Shown here: positions 32,303-42,366 of the stretch, one piece after another
How the letters are laid out: each line of letters begins with the position of its first letter
Numbering within the stretch: position 1 is the first letter of the stretch
Origin: Nocardioides pantholopis
GTDB taxonomy: Bacteria; Actinomycetota; Actinomycetes; Propionibacteriales; Nocardioidaceae
DNA: 64,000 nt
Assembly (NCBI RefSeq): GCF_003710085.1
Contig: NZ_CP033324.1
Coordinates: 2,593,501 to 2,657,500 of the forward strand
Direction of reading: 5' to 3'
Notes under the pieces: generated by a model
Seen by the model: the letters and a program-made list of their open reading frames with translations, nothing else
Databases searched by the model: none
Told to the model about the DNA's origin: nothing
Program-made: the position numbers and the translations under genes

Positions 32303-33046
32303 TCACAGACCCGACTCGGGGGTGCGCACCAGGATCCGCGAGCACTCCTCGCAGCGCACCACCTCGTCGCTGGGCTTGGCCTTGATCACGGCCAGCTCGG
32401 CGTGGTCGATGCCCAGCTGGCAGCCGGTGCACCGGCGCTGGCGCAGCTCGGCGGCGCCGACGCCGCCCTTGGCGGTGCGCAGCTTGTCGTAGAGCGCCAG
32501 CAGGTCCGCCGGGACCGCCTCGACCGACGGGCCGCGCTCGGCCTCGACGTCGAGCAGCTGGGTGTCGATCGCGGCGGCCTTCTCGTCGCGCGAGGCCAGC
32601 AGCTCGGCCAGCCGCTCGTCGATGGCGGCCACCCGCTCGCGGAGCTCGCGCAGGGCGCGCTCGGCGTCCTCCAGGCGGGCCATGACCTCCAGCTCCTCGT
32701 CCTCGAGGGTGCCGATCCGGCGCTCGAGCGAGACCAGCTCCTGGCTCATCCGCTCCAGGTCCTTGGGGTTGCTGATCGCGCCGGAGTCCATCCGGTCGCG
32801 GTCGCGGGTGCGGCGGGTGCGGACGGCCTCGACGTCGGCCTCGACCTTGGTCTGCTCGGCGGTCAGGTCGTCGACGACGATCCGGGCATCGCGCACCTGG
32901 TCCTCGAGCCGCGCGCGCTCCTGCTCGAGGCTCGCGATCTCGGCGATCTCGGGCAGGCGGTTGCGCTGGTGCCGCAGCTGGTCGGCACGGGCGTCCAGCG
33001 CCTGGACGTCGAGCAGCTTGAGCTGGGCGAACGGGTCGGCTTTCAG
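32303..33046 (-). CDS. Coiled-coil protein with C4 zinc ribbon (DUF164/CT398-like), CTG start
   Basis: A 247-residue protein. It starts KADPFAQLKLLDVQALDARA and forms a long antiparallel coiled coil to about residue 175. A zinc ribbon CTGCQLGIDHAE ... VVRCEECSRIL (four Cys) follows. The only start that fits the family N-terminus is CTG 33046, which overlaps the nif3 stop as CTGA and has AGGAG six bases upstream. In-frame GTGs further up lie inside nif3. The mycobacterial counterpart is Rv2229c. Such proteins are thought to bind nucleic acid or secretion partners; function is unproven. Confidence 0.85.
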   Translation of the reverse strand: MKADPFAQLKLLDVQALDARADQLRHQRNRLPEIAEIASLEQERARLEDQVRDARIVVDDLTAEQTKVEADVEAVRTRRTRDRDRMDSGAISNPKDLERMSQELVSLERRIGTLEDEELEVMARLEDAERALRELRERVAAIDERLAELLASRDEKAAAIDTQLLDVEAERGPSVEAVPADLLALYDKLRTAKGGVGAAELRQRRCTGCQLGIDHAELAVIKAKPSDEVVRCEECSRILVRTPESGL

Positions 33047-34206
33047 CGCGGGCTCCTGGGCTCGTTGTTCTGTTCGGATGGACGGAACGTCCACGGGTCG
33101 GTGCACGTCGTGCTGACCTTGGTGCCCACCGTATCGCCCCAGGCCTCCTTCAGCCGACCCTCCACCACGGGGAGCCAGGTCCACTCCGCGGCCCAGTGCG
33201 CGACGTCGACCAGCGCGGGCCCGCCGCGCTCGGTGAACTCGGCGGCCGGGTGGTGACGCAGGTCGCTGGTGACGTAGACATCGGCGTCGGTGCCGGCCAC
33301 GGTGTCGAGCAGGAAGTCGCCGGCGCCGCCGCACAGCGCGACCCGGCGCACCGGCCGGTCCGGGTCACCCGCGACCCGCACGCCGTGCGCGGTCCGGGGC
33401 AGCGCCGCGGCGACCGTGTCGGCGAACTCGCCCAGCGTGGTGCGGGGCACCGTGCCGATCCGACCGGTCCCGCCGGACGCGAGGCCGGGGTCGGCGAGCT
33501 CGAGGACGTCGTACGCCGGCTCCTCGTAGGGGTGGGCGCGCAGCATCGCCGCGACCACCCGGGACCGCAGCCGGCGCTCGAGCACGACCTCGACCCGCTC
33601 CTCCTCGACCACCTCGGGGACGCCGACCTCGCCGATCGCGGGGTGGGCGCCGGGCTGCGGCCGGAACCGGCCGTGACCCGGGGTGGAGAACGAGGCGTGG
33701 TCGTAGTCGCCGATCCGGCCGGCGCCGGCCTCGGCGAGGGTGGCCCGCACGACCTGGGCGGCGTCGGCGGGGACGAAGACCGTGAGCTTGTCCAGCGGCG
33801 TGGCCGGCGTCGGCAGGATCGGCGCCAGGTCGCTGAGGCCCAGGGCGTGCGCCATCGCCTCGGAGACGCCGCCGGCGGCCTGGTCGGCGTTGGTGTGGGC
33901 GGTCAGCAGCGCGCAGCCGGCGCGGGCCAGGGTCGCGAGGGTGCGGCCCTTGGGGGTGGTCGCCGCGACCCCGTGCACGGGCTTGAGGAACAGCGGGTGG
34001 TGGACCACGAGGAGGTCCGCGCCCCAGGCGGCCGCCTCGGCGGCGACGGCCTCGGTCGGGTCGACCGCGAACATCACCTTGCCGACCCGCGCCGACGGGT
34101 CCCCGAGGACCAGCCCGACGGCGTCCCAGTCCTCCGCGGTGGCGGGCGGATACCACCCGTGCAGCAGGTCGACGACGTCCTGGAGGGTGCGCTCGGGGGT
34201 GGGCAT
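33043..34206 (-). CDS. Nif3-like dinuclear metal centre protein
   Basis: A 387-residue protein from ATG 34206. Metal-site motifs are DLLVVHHPLFLKPV with the HH pair, TAHTNADQAAGGVSEAMA, and the late ALVDVAHWAAEW with its His and Glu. The insertion with HPYEEPAYDVLEL is the PII-like domain found in longer NIF3/YqfO proteins. The hexameric family binds two metals and may act as a cyclohydrolase-like hydrolase (GTP cyclohydrolase I type 2 homologue); the role is unsettled. Its stop is fused to the CTG start of the zinc-ribbon gene. Confidence 0.92.
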   Translation of the reverse strand: MPTPERTLQDVVDLLHGWYPPATAEDWDAVGLVLGDPSARVGKVMFAVDPTEAVAAEAAAWGADLLVVHHPLFLKPVHGVAATTPKGRTLATLARAGCALLTAHTNADQAAGGVSEAMAHALGLSDLAPILPTPATPLDKLTVFVPADAAQVVRATLAEAGAGRIGDYDHASFSTPGHGRFRPQPGAHPAIGEVGVPEVVEEERVEVVLERRLRSRVVAAMLRAHPYEEPAYDVLELADPGLASGGTGRIGTVPRTTLGEFADTVAAALPRTAHGVRVAGDPDRPVRRVALCGGAGDFLLDTVAGTDADVYVTSDLRHHPAAEFTERGGPALVDVAHWAAEWTWLPVVEGRLKEAWGDTVGTKVSTTCTDPWTFRPSEQNNEPRSPR

Positions 34207-34246
34207 GGGCGTCAGGCTAGCGCCGGGGCGCGACTAGGCTCGGAGC

Positions 34247-34555
34247 ATGCCCGTCGTGAAGATCAACGCCATCTCGGTCCCGCCCCAGGCCGCCGAGGAG
34301 CTGGAGCGGCGCTTCGCCGCCCGCGCCCACACCGTCGACTCGGCCCCGGGCTTCCTCGGCTTCCAGCTGCTGCGCCCGACCGCCGGCGAGGAGCGCTACT
34401 TCGTCGTGACCCAGTGGGCCGACGAGGAGTCGTTCGCCGCCTGGCGCGACGGCGACGCCCGCGCCGCCCACTCCGGTGAGCACGGCAAGCCGGTCGCCTC
34501 CGGCGCCCAGCTGCTGGAGTTCGACGTCGTCATCGACGTGAAGCCCACCGCCTGA
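34247..34555 (+). CDS. mhuD: Heme-degrading monooxygenase MhuD/IsdG family
   Basis: A 102-residue ferredoxin-like protein from ATG 34247. It begins PVVKINAISVP and has FLGFQLLRPTAGEERYFVVT, nearly the same as mycobacterial MhuD. The heme-site residues match by position: Asn7, Trp66 and the heme-ligating His75. MhuD cleaves heme to mycobilin and releases iron without carbon monoxide. It is a single gene, divergent from nif3 and convergent with the acyl-CoA ligase gene. Confidence 0.9.
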   Translation: MPVVKINAISVPPQAAEELERRFAARAHTVDSAPGFLGFQLLRPTAGEERYFVVTQWADEESFAAWRDGDARAAHSGEHGKPVASGAQLLEFDVVIDVKPTA

Positions 34556-34570
34556 GCGCCGTACCGGTGC

Positions 34571-36115
<1,545 letters not shown>

Positions 36116-36148
36116 GGGAGCTCCTGCGTGAGGACGGCGGCGGTCGAA

Positions 36149-36162
36149 GTGACCCGGGTCAC
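36149..36162. promoter_or_regulatory. Crp/GlxR-like palindrome
   Basis: gtgacccgggtcac is a perfect 14-bp palindrome. It fits GTGA-N6-TCAC, the core of Crp/GlxR sites, and lies upstream of the acyl-CoA ligase start. cAMP-linked control of fatty acid use is plausible but inferred from the motif only. Confidence 0.45.
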
Positions 36163-36241
36163 TGTAATGAACGCCGGTCGCCCGGTGAGCGGACTCACAG
36201 CGTCGCGGATGCAGCGGCGGAACACCGCCGAACTTAAAGTT

Positions 36242-36254
36242 GTTGTCCGACAAC
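36242..36254. promoter_or_regulatory. Candidate MarR-family operator upstream of the efflux gene
   Basis: gttgt-ccg-acaac, a perfect inverted repeat within an AT-rich patch (aacttaaagttgttgtccga onwards), 35 bases before the MFS start. Transporter genes followed by a MarR gene usually have the repressor's site here. Confidence 0.5.
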
Positions 36255-36288
36255 CATTGTAGGAACGCAACCACCTGCTCGGAGGACC

Positions 36289-37962
36289 ATGACCACCCTC
36301 GCTGCCGCACCGGACGCAGCGGACGCCGGCGCCACCACGCCGACGAATCCCCTCAAGCCGCTGATCGGGCTGCTGCTCGGCATGTTCGTCTCGATGCTCG
36401 CCACCACCGTGGTGAGCACCTCGCTGCCGGTGATCCTCGCGGATCTCGGCGGCGGGCAGACGGCGTACACCTGGGTCGTCACCGCCACCCTGCTCACCAC
36501 GGCCGTCTCCACCCCGATCTGGGGCAAGCTGGCCGACCTCTTCGACCGCAAGCTGCTGCTCCAGCTGGCGCTGGTGGTCTTCATCCTGGCCAGCGCCGCC
36601 GCCGGCTTCGCCCAGGACAGCGAGTGGCTGATCGCCTGCCGCGCCGTCCAGGGCATCGGCGCGGGCGGCCTGGGCGCGCTGACCCAGATCGTGATGGCCG
36701 ACATCATCTCCCCGCGCGAGCGCGGGAAGTACATGGGGCTCTTCGGTGGCGTGATGGCGCTCGCGACCGTCGGCGGCCCGTTGATCGGCGGCGCGATCAC
36801 CGACGCGGCGAGCTGGCGCTACAACTTCTACGTCGCGGTCCCGGTGGCCGCGGTCGCGCTGGTGATGATCCAGAAGACCCTGCACCTGCACCCGCTGCCG
36901 AAGCGCCGGGTCAGCATCGACTACGCCGGCATCGTGCTGCTCTCCGCCTCGGTGTCCACGCTGCTCATCTGGATCTCGCTGGTCGGCAGCTCCTTCGCCT
37001 GGGGCAGCGCCACCACCGCCTGGATGGTCGGCGGCACAGTGCTCGGCCTGGCCGGCTTCGTGGCCGCCGAGCTGCGGGCCACCGAGCCGCTGATCCCGCT
37101 GACCCTGTTCCGCAACCGGACCTTCACCTGGGCGGTCGTCGGCAGCCTCGCCGTGGGCGTCGCGATGTTCGGCACCACTGTCTTCCTCTCCCAGTACATG
37201 CAGCTGGCCCGGGGCGCCTCCGCGACCGCGTCCGGCCTGATGACCCTGCCGATGATGGCCGGGCTGTTCCTGGTCTCCTCGCTGGCGGGCCGCCAGATCA
37301 GCAAGACCGGTGTCTGGAAGCCGTACGTCCTCGGCGGCGCGGTCCTGCTCACGATCGGCATGGCCCTGATGGGCACCATCGAGTACGACACGAACTTCGT
37401 GCTGGTCTCGGTCTACATGTTCGTCCTCGGCTCGGGCGTCGGCCTGGTGATGCAGAACCTCGTGCTGGTCGTGCAGAACGCCGTGCCGTCGCGCGACCTC
37501 GGCGTCGCGAGCTCGGGCGTGAACTTCTTCCGTACCGTCGGCGGCACCATCGGCGTCGCCGTCCTCGGCGCGGTGCTCGGCAACAAGGTCACCTCCCACA
37601 TGGCCGAGCGCGCCGGCGACCTGCAGACCGCCCTCGGCTCCCTCGGCGCCCAGGGCAAGGAGGTGGCGGCCACCCTCCAGAACGGCACCATCCCCGCGGT
37701 CAGCAGCCTGCCCGAGCCGGTCCGCGTCATCGTCGAGTCCGTGTACGGCGCCTCGGTGGCCGACATCTTCATGGTCGCCACGCCGATGGCCCTGCTCACC
37801 GTGCTCGCCGTCGCACTGCTGCCGAACCTGCCGCTCGGCACCCAGACCCGCCACGAGAAGCTCCGCGACGAGGACGCCGCCGTGGCGGTGGCGGCGACCG
37901 CCGAGGCCGCCGCCGGGCAGAACGGACCGGAGCACCCCGGTGACGGCCGCCTCCGGGACTGA
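36289..37962 (+). CDS. MFS multidrug efflux transporter, DHA2 (14-TMS) family
   Basis: A 557-residue membrane protein from ATG 36289, with CGGAGGA upstream. Fourteen helices are predicted. Motif A is seen as GKLADLFDRKLLL and the antiporter motif C region as GLFGGVMALATVGGPLIGG; LDxT-type motif D1 near helix 1 is SMLATTVVSTSLPVI. A hydrophilic loop follows helix 13 and the C-tail is Ala/Glu-rich. DHA2 members expel drugs by proton antiport. The stop overlaps a MarR gene by 23 bases, so the pump and its likely repressor form an operon. Confidence 0.92.
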   Translation: MTTLAAAPDAADAGATTPTNPLKPLIGLLLGMFVSMLATTVVSTSLPVILADLGGGQTAYTWVVTATLLTTAVSTPIWGKLADLFDRKLLLQLALVVFILASAAAGFAQDSEWLIACRAVQGIGAGGLGALTQIVMADIISPRERGKYMGLFGGVMALATVGGPLIGGAITDAASWRYNFYVAVPVAAVALVMIQKTLHLHPLPKRRVSIDYAGIVLLSASVSTLLIWISLVGSSFAWGSATTAWMVGGTVLGLAGFVAAELRATEPLIPLTLFRNRTFTWAVVGSLAVGVAMFGTTVFLSQYMQLARGASATASGLMTLPMMAGLFLVSSLAGRQISKTGVWKPYVLGGAVLLTIGMALMGTIEYDTNFVLVSVYMFVLGSGVGLVMQNLVLVVQNAVPSRDLGVASSGVNFFRTVGGTIGVAVLGAVLGNKVTSHMAERAGDLQTALGSLGAQGKEVAATLQNGTIPAVSSLPEPVRVIVESVYGASVADIFMVATPMALLTVLAVALLPNLPLGTQTRHEKLRDEDAAVAVAATAEAAAGQNGPEHPGDGRLRD

Positions 37963-38470
37963 GCGCGACCGGGGCACCCCCGTGGATCCCGCCGAGCGGG
38001 TGGGGCCCCGGTCACCGGCCGGTGGCCTGGAGGACGCCGTCGACGAGGTCGAGCGCCAGTTCGCGACGCTGATGTCCGGGGCGCGCCGGCGGATGCGCGA
38101 CTATGCAGCGCTGGTGCACCCGGACCTGACCCCGCTGGGGTTCACGATCCTGGTGCTGCTGCGGCAGTGCGCGCCACTGCCGCAGAGCGAGCTGGCCCAG
38201 CAGCTGCACGCCGACAAGGGCGCGGTCAGCCGCAGCGTGACCCAGCTGGAGGATCTCGGGCTGGTCACCCGGACCCCGGCCCCGGACGACCGGCGGGTGG
38301 CGCTCGTCGCGCTCACCGAGGCCGCCCGTCAGTCGCTGGTCGGCATCACCGAGCGCCAGCGGGGGCTGCTGCACGACCGGGTGTCCGCCTGGCGCGTGGC
38401 GGAGGTGCGCCAGCTCGGCGACCTGCTGGCCCGGCTCAACGAGTTCCCCCCGGTGCCGCCCGCGGGCTGA
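37940..38470 (+). CDS. MarR-family transcriptional regulator
   Basis: A 176-residue regulator from GTG 37940, inside the end of the MFS gene. After a flexible 30-residue start, a dimer helix is followed by the winged helix: LPQSELAQQLHADKGAVSRSV and LEDLGLVTRTPAPDDRRVAL, with the typical DxRR wing. It probably represses the upstream MFS gene and itself by binding the dyad at 36242-36254, and is released by a pump substrate. Confidence 0.88.
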   Translation: MTAASGTERDRGTPVDPAERVGPRSPAGGLEDAVDEVERQFATLMSGARRRMRDYAALVHPDLTPLGFTILVLLRQCAPLPQSELAQQLHADKGAVSRSVTQLEDLGLVTRTPAPDDRRVALVALTEAARQSLVGITERQRGLLHDRVSAWRVAEVRQLGDLLARLNEFPPVPPAG

Positions 38471-38502
38471 AGGGCGGCCGCCGCCCGGGCCGCCCCGGCC
38501 CA

Positions 38503-38572
38503 TGTAACGCGACGTTCGCTCCACTAGGAGCCTGCTGCAACGGGCGCCTAGTGCAGCGAACGTCGCGTTACA
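38503..38572. terminator. Long palindrome between convergent genes
   Basis: Arms at 38503-38528 and 38547-38572 pair over 26 bp with one mismatch around an 18-nt loop; the outer part tgtaacgcgacgttcgct is perfect. It sits between the marR stop and the plsC stop and should terminate both transcripts. The design resembles the long hairpin at 165-215 but the sequence is different. Confidence 0.75.
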
Positions 38573-38614
38573 AGCGGGGGCGGCACCCCACCAGCCTCAC
38601 CAGCCCCAGGAGCC

Positions 38615-39547
38615 TCAGCGCCGCCAGGCCCGCAGCGGCCCGGTCTCCGGCCGCTCGACCTCGGGCGACTCCGACTGGGCCCACACCCGCCGCCACTGGG
38701 CGACCTGCGGACCAGCGGGGTCGGGGGTGCGCCCGGCCGCGGCCCGGCGCTTGGCCTCCCACCACGTGGAGGTGTCCTCGTCGAGCAGCTGCGCGATCGC
38801 GTCCTTGATCCGCGGGGCGAAGTCGCGCACCGACTCCCCCTCCGCGGGCCGCAGCGGCTCGCCGAAGCGGATCGTCAGCTGGCGCCGGCCCGGGCTCGGC
38901 CAGCCCTGGCCGCGCGGCATCGCCGCAAACGTGCCGCGGTGGGCGACCGGGACCACCGGCACGCCGTGCTCGTGGGCGAGGTAGGCCGCCCCCATCCGGA
39001 AGGTCCCGGTCCAGCCGTCGCGCGAGCGGGTCCCCTCCGGGAAGATCACCAGGCTCCAGCCGTCGGCCAGCACCTCCCCCGGAGTCGTGGCCATCGCCCC
39101 GCCGCGGCGGTCGATCGGGAAGGTGTTGAAGACCAGCGAGGAGCCGACCGCGCGCCACCAGGTGTCGAAGAAGTAGTCGGCCGCCGCCGCCACCGCCGTA
39201 CGCCGCCGCCACCGGTCGGGCAGCGAGAGCAGCACCAGCGGGGTGTCGAGGTGCGAGGCGTGGTTGGCGGCGAAGATGACCGGCCCCTCGAGCTGGTCCA
39301 GGATGTCCAGCCCCTCGACGTGGGTGCGCACCTGGGAGCGGAACAGCGGCTCCAGGGCCCCGCGCTGGGCGACCTCCCGGGCCGCGACCGCCGGCCGGCG
39401 CCGGGACCAGTCGGACGGGAAGACCGTCGAGCGCTGGGCGGGGACGTAGGCCTCGGCCGAGCGCGGCACCTGCGGTCGCCGGCCCCAGCGCCAGCCGCGC
39501 GCGACGGTGCGGACGTCGTCCGCGGTGTCCTTGAGGAAGTTGCCCAT
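38615..39547 (-). CDS. PlsC-type 1-acylglycerol-3-phosphate acyltransferase
   Basis: A 310-residue enzyme from ATG 39547. Acyltransferase motif I is NHASHLD (His96, Asp101). Motif II/III is near FNTFPIDRRGG, and SLVIFPEGTRSRDGW and GVPVVPVAHRG follow. It transfers an acyl chain to a lysophosphatidate-like alcohol at the membrane. It has no strong transmembrane helix and carries an N-terminal basic amphipathic stretch. It is the last gene of a four-gene operon, eight bases after the LarA-like gene, with no other phospholipid gene nearby. The acceptor may therefore be a special lipid. Confidence 0.9.
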   Translation of the reverse strand: MGNFLKDTADDVRTVARGWRWGRRPQVPRSAEAYVPAQRSTVFPSDWSRRRPAVAAREVAQRGALEPLFRSQVRTHVEGLDILDQLEGPVIFAANHASHLDTPLVLLSLPDRWRRRTAVAAAADYFFDTWWRAVGSSLVFNTFPIDRRGGAMATTPGEVLADGWSLVIFPEGTRSRDGWTGTFRMGAAYLAHEHGVPVVPVAHRGTFAAMPRGQGWPSPGRRQLTIRFGEPLRPAEGESVRDFAPRIKDAIAQLLDEDTSTWWEAKRRAAAGRTPDPAGPQVAQWRRVWAQSESPEVERPETGPLRAWRR

Positions 39548-39555
39548 GGCCGGCC

Positions 39556-41136
39556 TCAGCGCACGTCCGCGAGCAGCTGCGGCGGGTTGTGGAGGTAGGT
39601 GATCGAGGGACTGGTGCCGACGGTGCCCGAGGCCATCTCCAGCGCGTCGGCCAGCGTCGAGGCGGCGCGGAAGCCGAGCCGCGCCGCAACCTTGCGGTCC
39701 GCCCCCACCCAGATCACCTCGTCGACGTGGTCCATCGCGTGCGCCGCCCAGTACCACATGTAGAACGGGTGCACCCCGTGGTAGGCGTGCGAGGTCCGGT
39801 AGAGGTGGCGGTACCACTCGTCCTCGGCGAACTGCTGCTCGTACTTCTCCCCGATCACCGCCGGGTCGGTCGACTCGGCCAGCACCTCCTCGTAGAAGTC
39901 CACGTAGGAGGGGTGGTGCAGCTGGTTGAAGCCCTCGTTGAGCGGGTGGTAGAGGATCACCGCGCCGCCGCGGCGTACGACGGGCTGGTGGCGGTAGGAG
40001 TTGAAGTAGTAGCCGAGCCCCATGCAGGTGGCCAGGATCGGGTTCATCGAGCTGTTGACGTTGTAGGGGCCCAGGTAGGGCACGCCGAGGACCAGCACGT
40101 CGGACTGGCCCTGGACCTCCACGACCTGCTGGCGGTGCACCCGCTCCAGGGTCTTCTCGTGCACGGCCTCGACCTCGCCCGCGCTGATGCCGGTCAGCCC
40201 GTAGGCGCTGCGCATGTCGTGGAAGAGCTTGTGCCGCAGCTTCTGCGGCGCGACCGCGAGGCCGCGCTTCGCCGCGAGCATCGAGCCCTGGTCGCGCACC
40301 CCCCACTCCCACTCGCGCTTCTGGAAGAAGTCGAAGGGCTTGGGGAAGACGTCGTTGTCCAGCGTGGTCTCGATCTGGAAGACCTTCACGTGGTCCTTGA
40401 TGACCCGGCCGATCCGCCAGGCCGAGTGGTGCATCGCGGACTTCTTGTGGTCCATGAACGAGCGCGACTGCACCATCGTCTTGGGGTTGTGGTGGTGGCG
40501 CAGCGACTTGTACGACGCCAGCCCGATCCCGACGGACTTGTGCCCGCCGTCCATCGCGACCAGGTTCACGTTGACGTAGACCAGCAGGTCGGACTCCGCG
40601 GCCCGCTTGCTGATCTCGATGTCCTCACCGTGGTCGGTGGTCCCGAGGTGGGCCAGGTTGTCACGGTCCTCGGCGTCGAAGTTGTAGAGCAGCCCCTGGG
40701 GGTAGAACGAGCGGAACACCCGCTCCCCCACGATGTGGCGCAGCTCCGCGGCGGTCATCCGCCGGTGCAGCGCGTTCGCGGCGACGATCTCGACGTCGTC
40801 GACGCCCGCCTCGGCCGCCAGGGTCAGCACCTGCTCGATGATCCGGCCCCGGATGTCGGGGGCCTTCATGCTCGGCAGCGGCAGCGAGAGGTCGTCGAAG
40901 GCGATCGTGAGCCGCATGCCGGCGAAGAGCAGCTCCGGCAGCGGCGCGGAGTCCTCGGGGTGCAGCAGCGCGTCCCGGATCGCGGCCTCGACGTCGGGCA
41001 CCGTCGGCAGGGACTCCGGCGGGTAGACCACCCGGGTGCCGAGCGGGAAGCTCTCCAGCCGGAAGCCGAGACCCTCGTGGACGACCAGCGGCGGGGTGCG
41101 GTCGTCGACCTCGAGGACGAAACCAGGGCGGGTCAT
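39556..41136 (-). CDS. LarA-like (lactate racemase domain, DUF2088) protein
   Basis: A 526-residue protein from ATG 41136. The N-terminal third carries LarA-family blocks: MRLTIAFDDLSLPLPSM (residues 74-90), VEIVAANALHRRMTAAEL (His124) and YNFDAEDRDNLAHLGTTDHG. The region MDGGHKSVGIGLASYKS (Lys200) matches the LarA cofactor-lysine loop, and RHHHNPK follows. LarA enzymes use a nickel-pincer nucleotide to racemise or dehydrogenate alpha-hydroxy acids. In LarA the second block has NHD; here it is NFD, so one catalytic His may be missing. The protein is about 100 residues longer than LarA. No larBCE cofactor genes are in the window. Confidence 0.8.
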   Translation of the reverse strand: MTRPGFVLEVDDRTPPLVVHEGLGFRLESFPLGTRVVYPPESLPTVPDVEAAIRDALLHPEDSAPLPELLFAGMRLTIAFDDLSLPLPSMKAPDIRGRIIEQVLTLAAEAGVDDVEIVAANALHRRMTAAELRHIVGERVFRSFYPQGLLYNFDAEDRDNLAHLGTTDHGEDIEISKRAAESDLLVYVNVNLVAMDGGHKSVGIGLASYKSLRHHHNPKTMVQSRSFMDHKKSAMHHSAWRIGRVIKDHVKVFQIETTLDNDVFPKPFDFFQKREWEWGVRDQGSMLAAKRGLAVAPQKLRHKLFHDMRSAYGLTGISAGEVEAVHEKTLERVHRQQVVEVQGQSDVLVLGVPYLGPYNVNSSMNPILATCMGLGYYFNSYRHQPVVRRGGAVILYHPLNEGFNQLHHPSYVDFYEEVLAESTDPAVIGEKYEQQFAEDEWYRHLYRTSHAYHGVHPFYMWYWAAHAMDHVDEVIWVGADRKVAARLGFRAASTLADALEMASGTVGTSPSITYLHNPPQLLADVR

Positions 41137-41145
41137 GGGGATCTC

Positions 41146-42366
41146 CTACTGGGACGAGCGGGGGTCGAAGGCCACCTTGACGGTGCCGAGACGGCCTGCG
41201 GAATGGGCATGGTCGAGGGCCTCGCGCCAGCGGTGCAGCGGATAGGCGGCCACGGACTTGGCCAGTCGCGCCACCGCGTCGTGACCGACCAGCTCGGTGG
41301 CCACGTCGAAGGCGCTGCGCCCGGCGTACGGTCCGCTCAGCAGCGGCTCGTGGCGCGCCGAGGCGTAGGTGCCGACGACCTCGAGCTCGCGGAACCACGC
41401 GGCGGAGAGGTCGGCGGGCGCGGGCATCCCCGAGAGCACCACGCGACCGCCCGCGCGGGTCGCCTGCAGCGCCGTCTCCAGCGACTGGCTGCTGCCGACG
41501 GCGTCGACGGCGACGTCGACCCCGCCGAGGAGGTACGGCGAGGAGAACTCCGGCTGGACCTGGAACGCCCCGGTGCTGCGCCGGACCCGCCGCAGCACCT
41601 CGCCGGGGGCGACGACCTCGGTGGCCCCGAACTCCTGGGCGAACTCGCGCTGGTGGGCGTGCTTGGCCACCACGACGATCTCGCCGGCGGCGGTCAGCCG
41701 GCGCAGGGCGAACGTCGCGAACAGGCCGACCGAGCCGGCCCCGCTCACCAGCACCCGGTCGTTCTCCCGGACTCCGGCTCGCAGCGCGGTGTGCACCGCG
41801 CAGGCCATCGGCTCGATCAGGATCGCCTGCTCGTCGCTGTAGCCCTCCGGCACCGGGTGCAGCTGGCTGCGGTGCGCGGCCAGCTGCTGGCCCCAGCCTC
41901 CGCCGGTGTCCTTGCAGAAGCCGGTCTGCAGGCCGGGCGAGAGGTGACCGACGGTGATCCGCGAGCAGCGGTTCGTGGCCCCGCTCGCGCACCCCTCGCA
42001 CGGCTCCACACCGCGGGCGGCGCAGGTCAGCACCGGGTCGACGACGACGCGGGTGCCGGCGGGCAGGTCCTCGCAGTCCTCCACCAGCTCGGCGACCACC
42101 TCGTGGCCGGGCACGAACGGCAGCGAGACGACAGCTGAGAAGTACAGGCTGGTCTGGCCGGACAGGGCGCCGAGGTCCGAGCCGCAGATGCCGGAGAGCC
42201 GGGTGCGCAGCCGGGCCCAGCCGGGCCGGTCGACCTTCGGGGGGTCCAGGGTCACCAGCCGCAGCGGCGCGGCGTACCCGGAGAGGATGCCGGGCAGCCG
42301 GCGCCCCACGGCCTTGCCCGCCACCGTGCGCGGCAGCGAGCGGAACATCTCCAGCGCGAGCATCAT
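41146..42366 (-). CDS. Zinc-dependent alcohol dehydrogenase (MDR superfamily)
   Basis: A 406-residue enzyme from ATG 42366, whose first base overlaps the upstream stop (TGATG). Catalytic zinc ligands are in GICGSD and FVPGHEVVAEL. The structural-zinc-like Cys cluster is unusually spaced: CAARGVEPCEGCASGATNRC. The NAD(P)-binding motif is VLVSGAGSVGLFATFAL. A 30-residue N-terminal extension precedes the GroES-like fold. In this operon it could oxidise or reduce a fatty alcohol/aldehyde made by the acyl-CoA reductase fusion. Confidence 0.88.
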   Translation of the reverse strand: MMLALEMFRSLPRTVAGKAVGRRLPGILSGYAAPLRLVTLDPPKVDRPGWARLRTRLSGICGSDLGALSGQTSLYFSAVVSLPFVPGHEVVAELVEDCEDLPAGTRVVVDPVLTCAARGVEPCEGCASGATNRCSRITVGHLSPGLQTGFCKDTGGGWGQQLAAHRSQLHPVPEGYSDEQAILIEPMACAVHTALRAGVRENDRVLVSGAGSVGLFATFALRRLTAAGEIVVVAKHAHQREFAQEFGATEVVAPGEVLRRVRRSTGAFQVQPEFSSPYLLGGVDVAVDAVGSSQSLETALQATRAGGRVVLSGMPAPADLSAAWFRELEVVGTYASARHEPLLSGPYAGRSAFDVATELVGHDAVARLAKSVAAYPLHRWREALDHAHSAGRLGTVKVAFDPRSSQ

